From positions 1 through 64,000 of the forward strand of contig JBDHXV010000001.1 of NCBI GenBank assembly GCA_039810885.1: 64,000 bases of DNA, read 5' to 3'. Within the stretch, counting starts at the first letter, position 1. Each line of letters opens with the position of its first letter. The notes under the pieces were generated by a model that had not been told where the DNA came from, did no database searches, and saw only the letters and a program-made list of their open reading frames with translations. Below are positions 8,134 through 16,927 of this stretch, in pieces. The DNA comes from BJGO01 sp039810885. Its GTDB lineage: Bacteria; Bacteroidota; Bacteroidia; Chitinophagales; UBA10324. The translations under genes were made by a program, and so were the position numbers.

Positions 8134-10068
8134 ATGCAAATTAAGGTAGGTAATAAAAAACTTAGTTTTGCCACCGTGAAATTTTTCTCTGAAGGAAAAG
8201 AAGAGTTATTTTTTTTAAAAGCTGTTACCAAGGCATTACTTGCGATTCTGGGAATCTATACACTCCTCAGGGTAATATTTATTATACTCTATAACGACAT
8301 CCTTAATGTAGAAGGTTTTTCGAATTGGTCTAAGATTCTGCTTGCAGGAGTTCGCTTTGACTTATCAGCATTAATATATATCAATGCTCCGTTTATGCTC
8401 ATGGCATTGATACCCCTATCAATTAGGCAAAAGCCCTTTTACATTAACCTGCTTCGTTGGTCTTATCTTATTCCAAATCTCCTATTCATCTTACTGTGTA
8501 TCGTGGATTTCGGATATTATCGTCACACGCAGCGTCGTACTTCAACCGAACTATTTGGCATGTTGAACGATCTACCACCTCAGATTCTCTCTTATCTGAA
8601 AGGCTATTGGTATCTCTTTATTGCGTTTCTGATGATGATATGGTTATTTAAACGCATTACCGATAAGCTCATCGTTGCCCCTGTAAAAAGTCAACTGCAC
8701 CCGATTTTTCAATATGTGATTCTTATTTTTAGTTCCGGGCTATGTGTGTTGGCTGCTCGTGGTGGTACACAGTTACGACCACTCGCGCCTATAAATGCCG
8801 CAGATTATGTTCCCACGAAGCAAAGTGCTGCCGTGTTAAATACACCCTTTGTATTCTTAAGTAGCATTTTTACAAATAGCGTCGCATTTGTTCATTATAT
8901 GAATGATTCAGTTGCAGATCAATTAGTTGACCCAATCAAGCCGCCTTATCCCGATTCATTATTTCAGAAAAAGAATGTAATTATATTTATTCTTGAAAGT
9001 TTTAACCGCGAATGGATTGGTTGTTTAAATGGTAGAACCTTTTATACCCCCTTTCTTGATAGCATCTGCGCTAAAAGCATCCTCTGCACGAATGCTTATG
9101 CCAATGCAAAGCACTCTAATGAAGGCGTGCCCGCTATAATTGCATCTTTGCCATCTTTGATGGATGAGAGCATTTTAGCTTCATCTTATCAAAGTGATGC
9201 GTTTCAAGGAATTGGTAACCTATTGAAGCCATTCGGCTATCAGACCTCTTTTTTTCATGGAGCACGTAACGGTTCATTTAACTTCGATGGGTTTGCGCAT
9301 AGTTGCGGATTCGACCACTATTACGGTATGACTGAGTTTAACGATGACTCTAAATTTGATGGTAACTGGGGAATTTGGGATCATGAATTTTTAAAATTTT
9401 TTACAAAGAAGTTAGACGATACAAGAGAGCCGTTCTGCTCGGTCTTCTTCAATATCAGTTCACATTACCCGTTTTCATTACCCGAAGAATATAAAACTCG
9501 ATATATGGATGAACCTAATGTGAACCATCTGCCACGAACTATTCAATATGTGGATACGTGCCTCCAACAGTTTTTTGATGTCAACAAGAACAAAGAATGG
9601 TTTAAAAACACACTATTCATTTTCTCTGCCGACCATACCGGCGAAGGAAACGAACCTGCATACAAAACACCGATTGGCATTTTCAGAATTCCAATTATTA
9701 TTTATGATCCCTCAAACCCCACGCAACGAAAGATTAATAAGCCGGTAATGCAAATCGATATCTTACCTACCCTAGCCGACTATCTAAAGATTCCGTCTGC
9801 ACAGTTTTCTTTTGGTCACAGTTTTCTAACACAAGAAGTATATCCTGCCTATCAGTATCATGAAAGTTATTATCAAGTCTGTGACGATTCGTTACTAACC
9901 ATTTTTAATGGAAATGAAGTTATAGCTCTCTACAATTTCAAGAAAGACCCTTTATTGGAGAAAAATATCGTTGGCTTGAAGCAAGCTCCTCAAATTGAAC
10001 TTGCCTATCTGAAAGCGGTGCTGCAAACTTTCAGAAAAAGAGTTAAAGAAAATAAGCTTACTCCCTAA
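8134..10068 (+). CDS. LTA synthase family (sulfatase-fold) membrane protein
   Basis: An integral inner-membrane enzyme of the alkaline-phosphatase superfamily. The first 210 residues hold about five membrane helices. From about residue 285 the periplasmic sulfatase-like domain begins (NVIIFILESFNREW, where the Glu is the first metal ligand). The segment KHSNEG at 326-331 sits where LtaS and related transferases carry the nucleophilic Thr, so S328 is the likeliest nucleophile here. ADHTGEG (D500, H501) supplies the other metal ligands. Gram-negative Bacteroidota make no lipoteichoic acid, so a phosphoglycerol or phosphoethanolamine transferase acting on envelope glycans or lipids is more likely, but unproven. 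The stop codon lies within an inverted repeat that precedes the sigma factor gene. Confidence 0.85.
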   Translation: MQIKVGNKKLSFATVKFFSEGKEELFFLKAVTKALLAILGIYTLLRVIFIILYNDILNVEGFSNWSKILLAGVRFDLSALIYINAPFMLMALIPLSIRQKPFYINLLRWSYLIPNLLFILLCIVDFGYYRHTQRRTSTELFGMLNDLPPQILSYLKGYWYLFIAFLMMIWLFKRITDKLIVAPVKSQLHPIFQYVILIFSSGLCVLAARGGTQLRPLAPINAADYVPTKQSAAVLNTPFVFLSSIFTNSVAFVHYMNDSVADQLVDPIKPPYPDSLFQKKNVIIFILESFNREWIGCLNGRTFYTPFLDSICAKSILCTNAYANAKHSNEGVPAIIASLPSLMDESILASSYQSDAFQGIGNLLKPFGYQTSFFHGARNGSFNFDGFAHSCGFDHYYGMTEFNDDSKFDGNWGIWDHEFLKFFTKKLDDTREPFCSVFFNISSHYPFSLPEEYKTRYMDEPNVNHLPRTIQYVDTCLQQFFDVNKNKEWFKNTLFIFSADHTGEGNEPAYKTPIGIFRIPIIIYDPSNPTQRKINKPVMQIDILPTLADYLKIPSAQFSFGHSFLTQEVYPAYQYHESYYQVCDDSLLTIFNGNEVIALYNFKKDPLLEKNIVGLKQAPQIELAYLKAVLQTFRKRVKENKLTP

Positions 10069-10095
10069 ATAGTTTCCTGCTATTTAGCTACTTTG
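10065..10095 (+). promoter_or_regulatory. Inverted repeat and -7-like box upstream of the ECF sigma gene
   Basis: A perfect 8-bp inverted repeat CTAAATAG/CTATTTAG with a 7-base loop spans 10065-10087. It abuts CTACTTTG at 10088-10095, a near match to the -7 box that is also seen at 41327-41334. The hairpin covers the stop of the upstream gene and lacks a T tract, so it is a poor intrinsic terminator. Its position, where the spacer of the sigma gene promoter should be, fits an operator. The leader to the ATG would be roughly 70 bases. Confidence 0.4.
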
Positions 10096-10171
10096 CAGTC
10101 TAACGAGAGGGAGTGTTGAAGCGTAATATTATCTGTTTCAGTTCCCAAAGTAGTACACAACGTATAGATTA

Positions 10172-10759
10172 ATGGTAGAACATAGCGTAATTAAAAGGTG
10201 TCTGAAAAGAGACAAGAAAGCGGAATACCTGCTATATAAGCAGTCATTCCCACTTTTAATTAAAATATGCTACCGCTATACCAGCAATAAAGACGATGCG
10301 ATGGACTTCGTTAACCGAGGCTTTTTGAAAATTTTAAATAATCTCGATAAATACGATTTTAAACATCCTTTTGAAGCTTGGATAAGGCGTATCATGGTCA
10401 ATGTCATAATAGATGAATTCAGAAAGAATAAAACATACAAAGAACATGTGTATATGGCCGAGCATCAGGATTTAGCAACTTTTCAATCACAATCGTATAG
10501 CGTGAATCAAGGGGAGCAAAATCTAATGGCATCTGAAATTATGAATCTGGTACAGCAACTACCGCCTATGGCTCGTGAAGTTCTGAACTTAAATGTGTTT
10601 GACGGTTATAGTCATAAAGAGATTGGAGAAATAATTGGCATTAGCGAGGCCGCATCGAAATGGCACTTGTTTAATGCCCGAAACATTTTAAAAGAAAAAT
10701 TTGCCAAACTGACAAATACTTCAGTACGTAAAAAAAAAGTAAAGCATGAAGCAGCATAA
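10172..10759 (+). CDS. ECF-type RNA polymerase sigma factor
   Basis: A sigma-70 family factor with only regions 2 and 4. Region 2 (about 25-95) includes the DAMDFVNRGFLKIL core and the WIRRIMVNVIIDEFRK -10-recognition helix. Region 4 (about 130-180) has LPPMAREVLNLNVFDGYSHKEIGEIIGISEAASKWHLFNAR, a clear helix-turn-helix. The 195-residue length is normal. The last 14 bases overlap the next gene, a membrane-anchored protein whose N-terminus looks like a short anti-sigma cytoplasmic segment, so the pair probably acts as sigma factor and partner. The inverted repeat at 10065-10087 may control it. The regulon cannot be told from the window. Confidence 0.93.
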   Translation: MVEHSVIKRCLKRDKKAEYLLYKQSFPLLIKICYRYTSNKDDAMDFVNRGFLKILNNLDKYDFKHPFEAWIRRIMVNVIIDEFRKNKTYKEHVYMAEHQDLATFQSQSYSVNQGEQNLMASEIMNLVQQLPPMAREVLNLNVFDGYSHKEIGEIIGISEAASKWHLFNARNILKEKFAKLTNTSVRKKKVKHEAA

Positions 10760-12074
10760 CAATTTTGACGATTTTTTAAGAAGCAAAGAAGAAGAATTTA
10801 ATATTCCATTCAAAGAGGAATATTGGGATAAGGCATCAGCCTATCTCGATGCCAATCGTATAAGTTTTTGGAGTAAATTTTTCCATAGTCCGCTTTGGTG
10901 GGGCTCTGCATTAACCGTTCTCATTGGAGGCGGCGCCTTACTCTGGTATTTAACAAATGATAGTTCAAGAACCAATCAATATAATACGGATTTAGTGCAA
11001 CAAACCGTGCCAGTCCCTAATAATGAGTTGAATCAGCGAACTTTAATTACCGGCAAAAACGAGTTAAACGAAGTTAATTCTACAGCCTCACAATTAAATT
11101 CAGGTAATGAGAAGTTGCAATCTGAAACATCCGTTAATACAATTAAGGGCACAGAAACGACAAGTGCTATATTAAGTCAGCACCACAACAATTCTGTTAA
11201 AGTAAATTCAAAAATAAGCACCACAAAGAATTTTTCAGATTCTCAAGACTTGATTAGTAAGAACATCAAGCAAACGCGCTCCCACATTGATGCCTTTATT
11301 TTACAGGTAAAAGATTTCAAATATTTTAAGTCATACGGTATTCCTAGCATACCTGTGTTTGAAGAAATGACAATTGACGATAAAACGATTCCGGTTTATT
11401 ACGGCTTGCCATATTTGGGTAAGGTTCAGGGAAGCAGTTCACATAAAATACGTGAGTTCAGCCGAGGAGGCTTATATCCGCAATTATCCGTTTCTTTAGC
11501 TGGCGGTGTTAATATTTTCAACTCTTTTAAAGAAAAGAAAGACACTTCAGGGTTTATCAGCACCAATCCTTTTATTGGTGTTCGCGCATCTTATCAGCTT
11601 AATACCAAGTGGGGAACTACTGCACAGTTAAATCTCATCCAGCGCGGAATGCTTAACCAACGTATTCATCAAAATGAAAATACACAAGACGACAAACTAA
11701 TTCGTCAGTTCTATGCGGTACAACTTCCAATAAGCATCAGTTATTTCGTAAATAAGAAACATAGCATCTCACTTGGAGCATCTCCTATGTTTACATTATT
11801 TGCTGCTGAAAGCACCTTTAATAAAGATAAAAATGAAATGAATCGTAATGTATCTTTATCTGCCCCTAAAGGATTGAATCGCATTGACTTTCAGGCTATG
11901 GCTTCTTATAGTTATCGGGTTAATAAGAGTATTTCATTATATGGAAGCTATCAGTATGGTTTGATAGATGTTACTCAGTCGAATGTTTTCACAAATAATC
12001 TGCATCACACCAACAACTTCGTAACCATTGGGCTCTGTTACAATTTAATGCAAAAAAAGGTATCTCTCCGATAA
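10746..12074 (+). CDS. Single-helix membrane protein with outer-membrane beta-barrel-like C-terminus, partner of the sigma factor
   Basis: Overlaps the ECF sigma gene by 14 bases. Residues 1-45 are an acidic and aromatic cytoplasmic-looking segment (FDDFLRSKEEEFNIPFKEEYWDKASAYL), resembling those of small anti-sigma proteins. One membrane helix follows at about 53-70 (WWGSALTVLIGGGALLWYL). Residues 75-190 are Ser/Thr/Asn-rich and low in complexity. From about 235 to the end is a PorT/outer-membrane-protein-like beta region of alternating amphipathic strands (YPQLSVSLAGGVNIF, NPFIGVRASYQL, FVTIGLCYNLM). An inner-membrane helix and an outer-membrane barrel in one chain is topologically odd. It might span the periplasm, or the barrel-like part may fold as a periplasmic sensor domain. 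Similar gene pairs occur in Bacteroidota, but the function is not established. Confidence 0.75.
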   Translation: MKQHNNFDDFLRSKEEEFNIPFKEEYWDKASAYLDANRISFWSKFFHSPLWWGSALTVLIGGGALLWYLTNDSSRTNQYNTDLVQQTVPVPNNELNQRTLITGKNELNEVNSTASQLNSGNEKLQSETSVNTIKGTETTSAILSQHHNNSVKVNSKISTTKNFSDSQDLISKNIKQTRSHIDAFILQVKDFKYFKSYGIPSIPVFEEMTIDDKTIPVYYGLPYLGKVQGSSSHKIREFSRGGLYPQLSVSLAGGVNIFNSFKEKKDTSGFISTNPFIGVRASYQLNTKWGTTAQLNLIQRGMLNQRIHQNENTQDDKLIRQFYAVQLPISISYFVNKKHSISLGASPMFTLFAAESTFNKDKNEMNRNVSLSAPKGLNRIDFQAMASYSYRVNKSISLYGSYQYGLIDVTQSNVFTNNLHHTNNFVTIGLCYNLMQKKVSLR

Positions 12075-12124
12075 GATAATTTTTGAATTTTCTCAAAGGG
12101 GTTCATCGCTAACTGTAATATTTT

Positions 12125-13273
12125 TTAATGATAAAGTTTATATAACTGCTGCCCAATAGTTGCATAATTAAACAGTTGGCTTGCTTGTTCCGATATTTTA
12201 GCTCTATCATATACAAAAAGTCCCACTGCTATTCGGTACATAGCATCGGCAAGTTGTTTTACTTTCTTAGGTTCAATTAAGATACCGTTTAAGTCATTAA
12301 TAATATCTCGTGCTATTCCTGTATTTGTGGAAATCACCGGTAAGCCGCAGCATAATGCCTCTGCTACCACGCACGACATGCTTTCTGTGTTGCTAAACAT
12401 TACCAGAGCACAGCTTTGTTGCATCAGTGAGGAAACTTGTTCATAAGGAACCTCCCCGGTAAAAATCAAGCTCTCTTCCCTTAACCCCGACTTTTCCGCA
12501 TACTCTAACACAACATCTCTAGTTCGCCCAACGATTGTTAATTTGGTATTGGGTAACATTTTATGTACCATTTTAAATGCATCAATGATGCCTTCAACGT
12601 TTTTCAGAGGAATCATATTTGATACATGGATAAAGTTAATCTCAGTGCGTTGAGCAGGCTCAACATACGAAAACAAATCCGTGTTTACCACATTATAGAT
12701 AATGGAATAGTCTTTTTTGCATGCAACTTTGTTGATGTCTTCACCAAGTGAGGAGCTCACAACGACAAGAGGTTGGGCTCCCAGTATTATTTTTTTTACT
12801 TGATTTTGATAATAGACCGAACGTTTTACAAACGGGTCTATGACTTCATCGTTGTATATACCATAATGCTCGGTTAGTGCATAAGGCACCCCCATTTTCT
12901 TTTGAATCCATCTGGCAACGACACCTGCACGAATTGGAACTTGCACGTGTATGTAATCCGGTGTGCCGTATAATTCCACAAATTGCTGATATCGGTTTAG
13001 AGATATTTTAAGATACTTACGCATGGAAAGTAATTTGGTCAACCAATTACCTTTTTCAGCTACTCTATAATAAACTAAATGCTCTGTTAGTAAGGCATCT
13101 GTTTGAATGTGGTCTTGAACGTAAGGAGCTCGATTATCCGGAACGGGATGTAAATAGAGTACATATACTCTGCAATACGCTGCTAATGCTTGTGCTTGTC
13201 GCCTAATAAAGTCGGCGGCACTATGATCATACTCATTAGGATACCAACTGCACAGCCAAAGTATATTTTTCAT
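12125..13273 (-). CDS. Family 4 glycosyltransferase
   Basis: A GT-B fold sugar transferase using a nucleotide sugar, acting on the cytoplasmic face of the inner membrane. The C-terminal donor-binding half has the GT4 signature E-x7-E in TESMSCVVAEALCCGLPVIST, preceded by INFIHVSNMIPLKNVEGIIDAF and IFTGEVPYEQV. The N-terminus, CSWYPNEYDHSAADFIRRQAQALA, is typical of GT4 enzymes that build exopolysaccharide or LPS. The 382-residue length is usual. It follows the DUF3276 gene on the same strand, but a strong terminator lies between, so it needs its own promoter or read-through. Acceptor and sugar unknown. Confidence 0.9.
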   Translation of the reverse strand: MKNILWLCSWYPNEYDHSAADFIRRQAQALAAYCRVYVLYLHPVPDNRAPYVQDHIQTDALLTEHLVYYRVAEKGNWLTKLLSMRKYLKISLNRYQQFVELYGTPDYIHVQVPIRAGVVARWIQKKMGVPYALTEHYGIYNDEVIDPFVKRSVYYQNQVKKIILGAQPLVVVSSSLGEDINKVACKKDYSIIYNVVNTDLFSYVEPAQRTEINFIHVSNMIPLKNVEGIIDAFKMVHKMLPNTKLTIVGRTRDVVLEYAEKSGLREESLIFTGEVPYEQVSSLMQQSCALVMFSNTESMSCVVAEALCCGLPVISTNTGIARDIINDLNGILIEPKKVKQLADAMYRIAVGLFVYDRAKISEQASQLFNYATIGQQLYKLYH

Positions 13274-13286
13274 TTGTGTATCATAT

Positions 13287-13313
13287 AAAAAAGCCCCTGC
13301 ATTGCAGGGGCTT
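13287..13313 (-). terminator. Rho-independent terminator after the DUF3276 gene
   Basis: Ten-bp stem AAGCCCCTGC/GCAGGGGCTT with a 3-base loop, followed on the minus strand by six T. It lies only 13 bases before the start of the downstream glycosyltransferase gene. Confidence 0.85.
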
Positions 13314-13335
13314 AAATCTTAATTTAAAATATATG

Positions 13336-13749
13336 TTACCATTTTAAATCATCATCCGAAGCCGGAGCATCATCTGCGCGATTAAAGTTTTCTTCTTTCG
13401 GATCCTCGGTTTCCAGTTTATTGAAGTTATGTTCACTATGTGTTGACTCTTCGTGATTTTCATTTCGCTCAAATTGGTCAAAATTAAAATCCGGCAACAA
13501 TTCTGTCTTCACATGATTTACGGTATCATTCAATGCTGCAACAAACTTGTTGAAGTCTTCTTTATACAAAAAGATTTTGTGTTTCTCATAAGAATCATCT
13601 GGACGTTTCTTGCTTTCAGTGATTGTGAGATAATAATCATTCTGCTTTGTTGTTCTTACATCGAAGAAATAAGTTCTGCGACGTCCTGCCTTTAGTCTGA
13701 ATGAATAAACTGCATCCGACTTTTTGTTAAAATTTCTTTCGTTTTCCAC
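13336..13749 (-). CDS. DUF3276 / PUR-alpha-like nucleic-acid-binding protein
   Basis: A small protein (137 residues) of the PUR family found throughout Bacteroidota and spirochaetes. The spirochaete member BpuR binds DNA and RNA. Residues 12-85 contain the PUR repeat (VYSFRLKAGRRRTYFFDVR...DYYLTITESKKR...KHKIFLYKEDFNKFVAAL). The C-terminal third is acidic and disordered (NENHEESTHSEHNFNK...DDDLKW). It has its own probable promoter just past the end of the ABC transporter gene and its own terminator, so it is a single-gene transcript. The cellular role in this group is not settled; gene regulation through RNA or DNA binding is likely. Confidence 0.9.
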   Translation of the reverse strand: MENERNFNKKSDAVYSFRLKAGRRRTYFFDVRTTKQNDYYLTITESKKRPDDSYEKHKIFLYKEDFNKFVAALNDTVNHVKTELLPDFNFDQFERNENHEESTHSEHNFNKLETEDPKEENFNRADDAPASDDDLKW

Positions 13750-13778
13750 GGGTATGTTTTTGAGTTTTTTGCTTGTAG

Positions 13779-13810
13779 CAAATATATAGGAAAGTGATTT
13801 AGATTTTCAA
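13779..13810 (-). promoter_or_regulatory. Probable promoter of the DUF3276 gene
   Basis: On minus: TTG (13808-13810), a 21-base spacer, TATATTTG (13779-13786), then C. The -33 box begins just beyond the stop of the upstream ABC transporter gene, and the ATG is 30 bases past the -7 box. Confidence 0.6.
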
Positions 13811-13815
13811 TACAT

Positions 13816-15600
13816 CTATTCTGAACTGTAAACCTCTTCCGACTTATGGCTATACAATTCAAAATAAGCTCCACGCCGCATCATCAATTCTTCATGTTTT
13901 CCCTGCTCTATTATTGCCCCGTCTTTCATTACAAGGATCTGGTTAAAATCGCGAATGGCCGATAAACGATGTGTTACCAACACAATGGTACCTTGTATGC
14001 GTTCTGTAAGATTTTTCATCAGTCGTTCCTCTGTAGTGGCATCTACCGCGCTTAATGCATCATCAAGAATTAAGATATTCGGCTTTTTAGATAAAGCACG
14101 CGCTATAGCCAAGCGCTGCTTTTGCCCACCCGACAAGGTCACTCCCCGCTCTCCTACCCAAGTTTCATATTTTTCTTTAAATCCATTTATGTCGCTATCT
14201 AACATTGCTGCTTTAGCAAAACTTGTAATATCTGTTATATCATCCTGCTCTAATCCAAAAGCAATATTGTTCTTTATAGTATCCGAAAAGATGAATACAT
14301 CTTGTGGTACGTATCCGATTAACTTATGAAAACTTGCCGAATCTAGTGTTCGAATATCCTTTCCGTCAATAAACACAGTACCTGCAGTGGTATCAAATGC
14401 TCGTGCAAGAAGCATGGCTAATGTACTCTTCCCACTACCGGTCTTCCCGACAATGGCGACCTTGCTACCGGCCATTATTTTAAACGAAACCTTTTGCACG
14501 GCTTCAATTTGGGTTACAGGATAAGTAAAACTCACATCGTCAAACACGATTTCGCTTTTGAAACTGTTGATAATCTCATTTCCTGATTTCATATCGGGGT
14601 CAGCGTATAGAAACTCATTAATTCGTTGTTGAGATACATTAGCCTGTTGAATTAAAGCCGTGACCCACCCTACGGAAGCAAACGGCCAGGTGATCATATT
14701 AATGTAAATTACAAACTCAACAATGACTCCCGGTGATATAGCACCTGACTCAACAAGTTTACCTCCAAAATAAATGGTGCTTATTAAGCTGATTCCTACT
14801 AATAGCGCAATAACTGGAAAATAAACAGCCTCAAGTTTAACAAGCGACAATGTCCTTTTACGATAATTATTACACGCACCTTCAAACTCTCGGGTGAATA
14901 CCTGTTGTCTAACAAAAGCTTTAATAACGCGTATTCCACTATATGCCTCCTGCACATACGTATTCAAAGCAGATAATTGCTCTTGTATTGCCCTACTCTT
15001 ACGTTCTACTTTACGATTGAGAATAAATATACATACCAACATCACGGGTAAAGGAATCATACTATATGCTGCCAATTGAGGGCTGACACGAATCATCTGA
15101 TAGACAACCAGCATAGTTAATATCAAGAGATTTAGAGTGTACATCAAGCCGGGGCCATAATATGTTCTTACTCTTGAAATATCTTCAGTAAGCCGTGTCA
15201 TCAAATCTCCCGTATAATGTTTTTTGTAAAAAAGTACATCAAGAGATTGGTATTTTTTATATAATTCATTCTTTTGATCGTACTCGATATGCCGCGACAT
15301 AACAATAACGCTTTGACGCATAAAAAACATAAAAACACCACGCAGGATAGCAAAAAAAATAGTCAAAAATGAAAAATAAAGTACCCCTTTATAGAAATCA
15401 TCAACATAAGCACCGGGAATCATTGTGAAGTCATAAGATGAAACTAGCTTAGCCTTTTTTAATACCAAATCAACACCTCCACGTACAAACACCGGACTTA
15501 AAACTCCAAATACATTAGACAGAGCAATAAAAAAAATTCCGGCTACTAAACGATAACGATATTTATAGAGGTATTTATTAACAGAACGAAGCGCTTGCAT
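13816..15600 (-). CDS. MsbA-like ABC exporter (membrane and ATPase domains fused)
   Basis: A half-size ABC exporter that works as a homodimer. Six membrane helices fill about residues 18-315. The ATPase domain carries Walker A GKTGSGKST near 384-392, the signature LSGGQKQR near 488-495, Walker B ILILDDALSAVD near 508-519, and the H-loop His in VLVTHRLSAI. The start at 15600 (MQALRSVNKYL...) is preferred over the longer frame to 15666, whose extra 22 residues are basic and unlike the family. In Gram-negative bacteria this family flips lipid A-core or drugs; MsbA is the best guess given lpxK in the same window, but a multidrug role cannot be excluded. Confidence 0.9.
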   Translation of the reverse strand: MQALRSVNKYLYKYRYRLVAGIFFIALSNVFGVLSPVFVRGGVDLVLKKAKLVSSYDFTMIPGAYVDDFYKGVLYFSFLTIFFAILRGVFMFFMRQSVIVMSRHIEYDQKNELYKKYQSLDVLFYKKHYTGDLMTRLTEDISRVRTYYGPGLMYTLNLLILTMLVVYQMIRVSPQLAAYSMIPLPVMLVCIFILNRKVERKSRAIQEQLSALNTYVQEAYSGIRVIKAFVRQQVFTREFEGACNNYRKRTLSLVKLEAVYFPVIALLVGISLISTIYFGGKLVESGAISPGVIVEFVIYINMITWPFASVGWVTALIQQANVSQQRINEFLYADPDMKSGNEIINSFKSEIVFDDVSFTYPVTQIEAVQKVSFKIMAGSKVAIVGKTGSGKSTLAMLLARAFDTTAGTVFIDGKDIRTLDSASFHKLIGYVPQDVFIFSDTIKNNIAFGLEQDDITDITSFAKAAMLDSDINGFKEKYETWVGERGVTLSGGQKQRLAIARALSKKPNILILDDALSAVDATTEERLMKNLTERIQGTIVLVTHRLSAIRDFNQILVMKDGAIIEQGKHEELMMRRGAYFELYSHKSEEVYSSE

Positions 15601-15801
15601 TGACTTAAACCGGCATTTGAAACTCCGGAAAATTACCCTACATTTGCCTATAAGACGCAAAAACAAGGAAAAACCCGAGAAATGCTTCAGACCCTAACCA
15701 TTCTTCAGTGCCATTTAGAAGGTTAATTTAATGATAAGTATCTCGCAATTTTTTTGTAGTTGACTGATTTTTTTTGAACATTAAGCCTAAATAACTCTTG
15801 C

Positions 15802-16902
15802 ATGACCACCGTAGCACAAAAAGCCCCAACGACTGCCCCCACTATTTTTGAACAAATTTCTTCTTATGAACACGAACAAGTCGTTTTTTGTTATGACAAG
15901 CACAGTGGTTTAAAAAGCATTATAGCCATTCACAATACCACACTAGGGCCGGCATTAGGTGGTACCCGCATTTGGAATTACAAAAGTGACGGCGAGGCTA
16001 TCTTTGATGTACTGCGACTTTCTAGAGGAATGACTTTCAAAGCCGCTGCTGCCGGTTTAAACTTGGGTGGCGGCAAAGCTGTTATTATTGCCGATTCTCA
16101 TAAAGATAAAAGCGAAGCGTTGTTTCGCCGGTATGGAAAATTTGTGGACAGTCTTAACGGAAAATATATTACTGCTGAGGACGTAGGTACATCTACCGCT
16201 GATATGGAGTTTATTTCGTTGGAAACGCCTCACGTAACCGGCGTCCCCGAGTTTATGGGTGGCAGTGGCGATCCATCGCCATTCACCGCGTATGGTGTTT
16301 TTCTTGGAGTTAAAGCATCGGCAAAAAAGGCATACGGATCTGACGATTTAAAGAATAAAAAGGTCATGGTTCAAGGTATCGGTCATGTAGGTGAAGTTTT
16401 GGTAAAGCACCTTACCGAGGCGGGTGCCACAGTGTATATCTCCGATATATATGAAGTAAGGGTTAAAGACGTAGCAAAGAAATACAACTCCATTCCCGTT
16501 GAGCCAGAGAACGTTTACGATGTTGAAATGGATATTTATAGCCCTTGCGCCTTAGGAGCTACTTTAAATGATAACACGATAAATCGTTTGAAATGCTCTG
16601 TAATAGCAGGTGCAGCAAACAACCAGCTAGAAGACGAGAAGAAGCATGGTCAAATGCTAATTGAACGTGGCATCGTTTACGCTCCCGATTTTGTAATAAA
16701 TGCCGGTGGTTTAATTAACGTGGCTTCTGAACTGGATGAGTATAATCAAAATAAAGTAAAGAGTGATGTAGAACGCATTTATACCCGGGTTCTTGATATT
16801 TTTAAAATTGCAGATCAACAAAAAATTACTACCCAGCAGGCTGCAATCTTTATGGCAGAGAAGCGCATTAAAGATGTGGCTAACTTAAGAAGTCGTATGT
16901 AA
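15802..16902 (+). CDS. ldh: Leucine dehydrogenase (Glu/Leu/Phe/Val dehydrogenase family)
   Basis: NAD-dependent oxidative deamination of branched-chain amino acids to 2-oxo acids. The catalytic lysines are K80 in GMTFKAAAAG and K92 in GGGKAVI, the same 12-residue spacing as in Bacillus leucine dehydrogenase. The glycine-rich substrate loop GPALGGTR precedes them. The NAD-binding motif VQGIGHVGEVLVKHL lies near 195. At 366 residues it is the size of leucine rather than glutamate dehydrogenases. It opens a run with nusB only 25 bases downstream. Valine or phenylalanine could also be substrates. Confidence 0.93.
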   Translation: MTTVAQKAPTTAPTIFEQISSYEHEQVVFCYDKHSGLKSIIAIHNTTLGPALGGTRIWNYKSDGEAIFDVLRLSRGMTFKAAAAGLNLGGGKAVIIADSHKDKSEALFRRYGKFVDSLNGKYITAEDVGTSTADMEFISLETPHVTGVPEFMGGSGDPSPFTAYGVFLGVKASAKKAYGSDDLKNKKVMVQGIGHVGEVLVKHLTEAGATVYISDIYEVRVKDVAKKYNSIPVEPENVYDVEMDIYSPCALGATLNDNTINRLKCSVIAGAANNQLEDEKKHGQMLIERGIVYAPDFVINAGGLINVASELDEYNQNKVKSDVERIYTRVLDIFKIADQQKITTQQAAIFMAEKRIKDVANLRSRM

Positions 16903-16927
16903 TTAAGTCATATTGATTAACTAAGCT

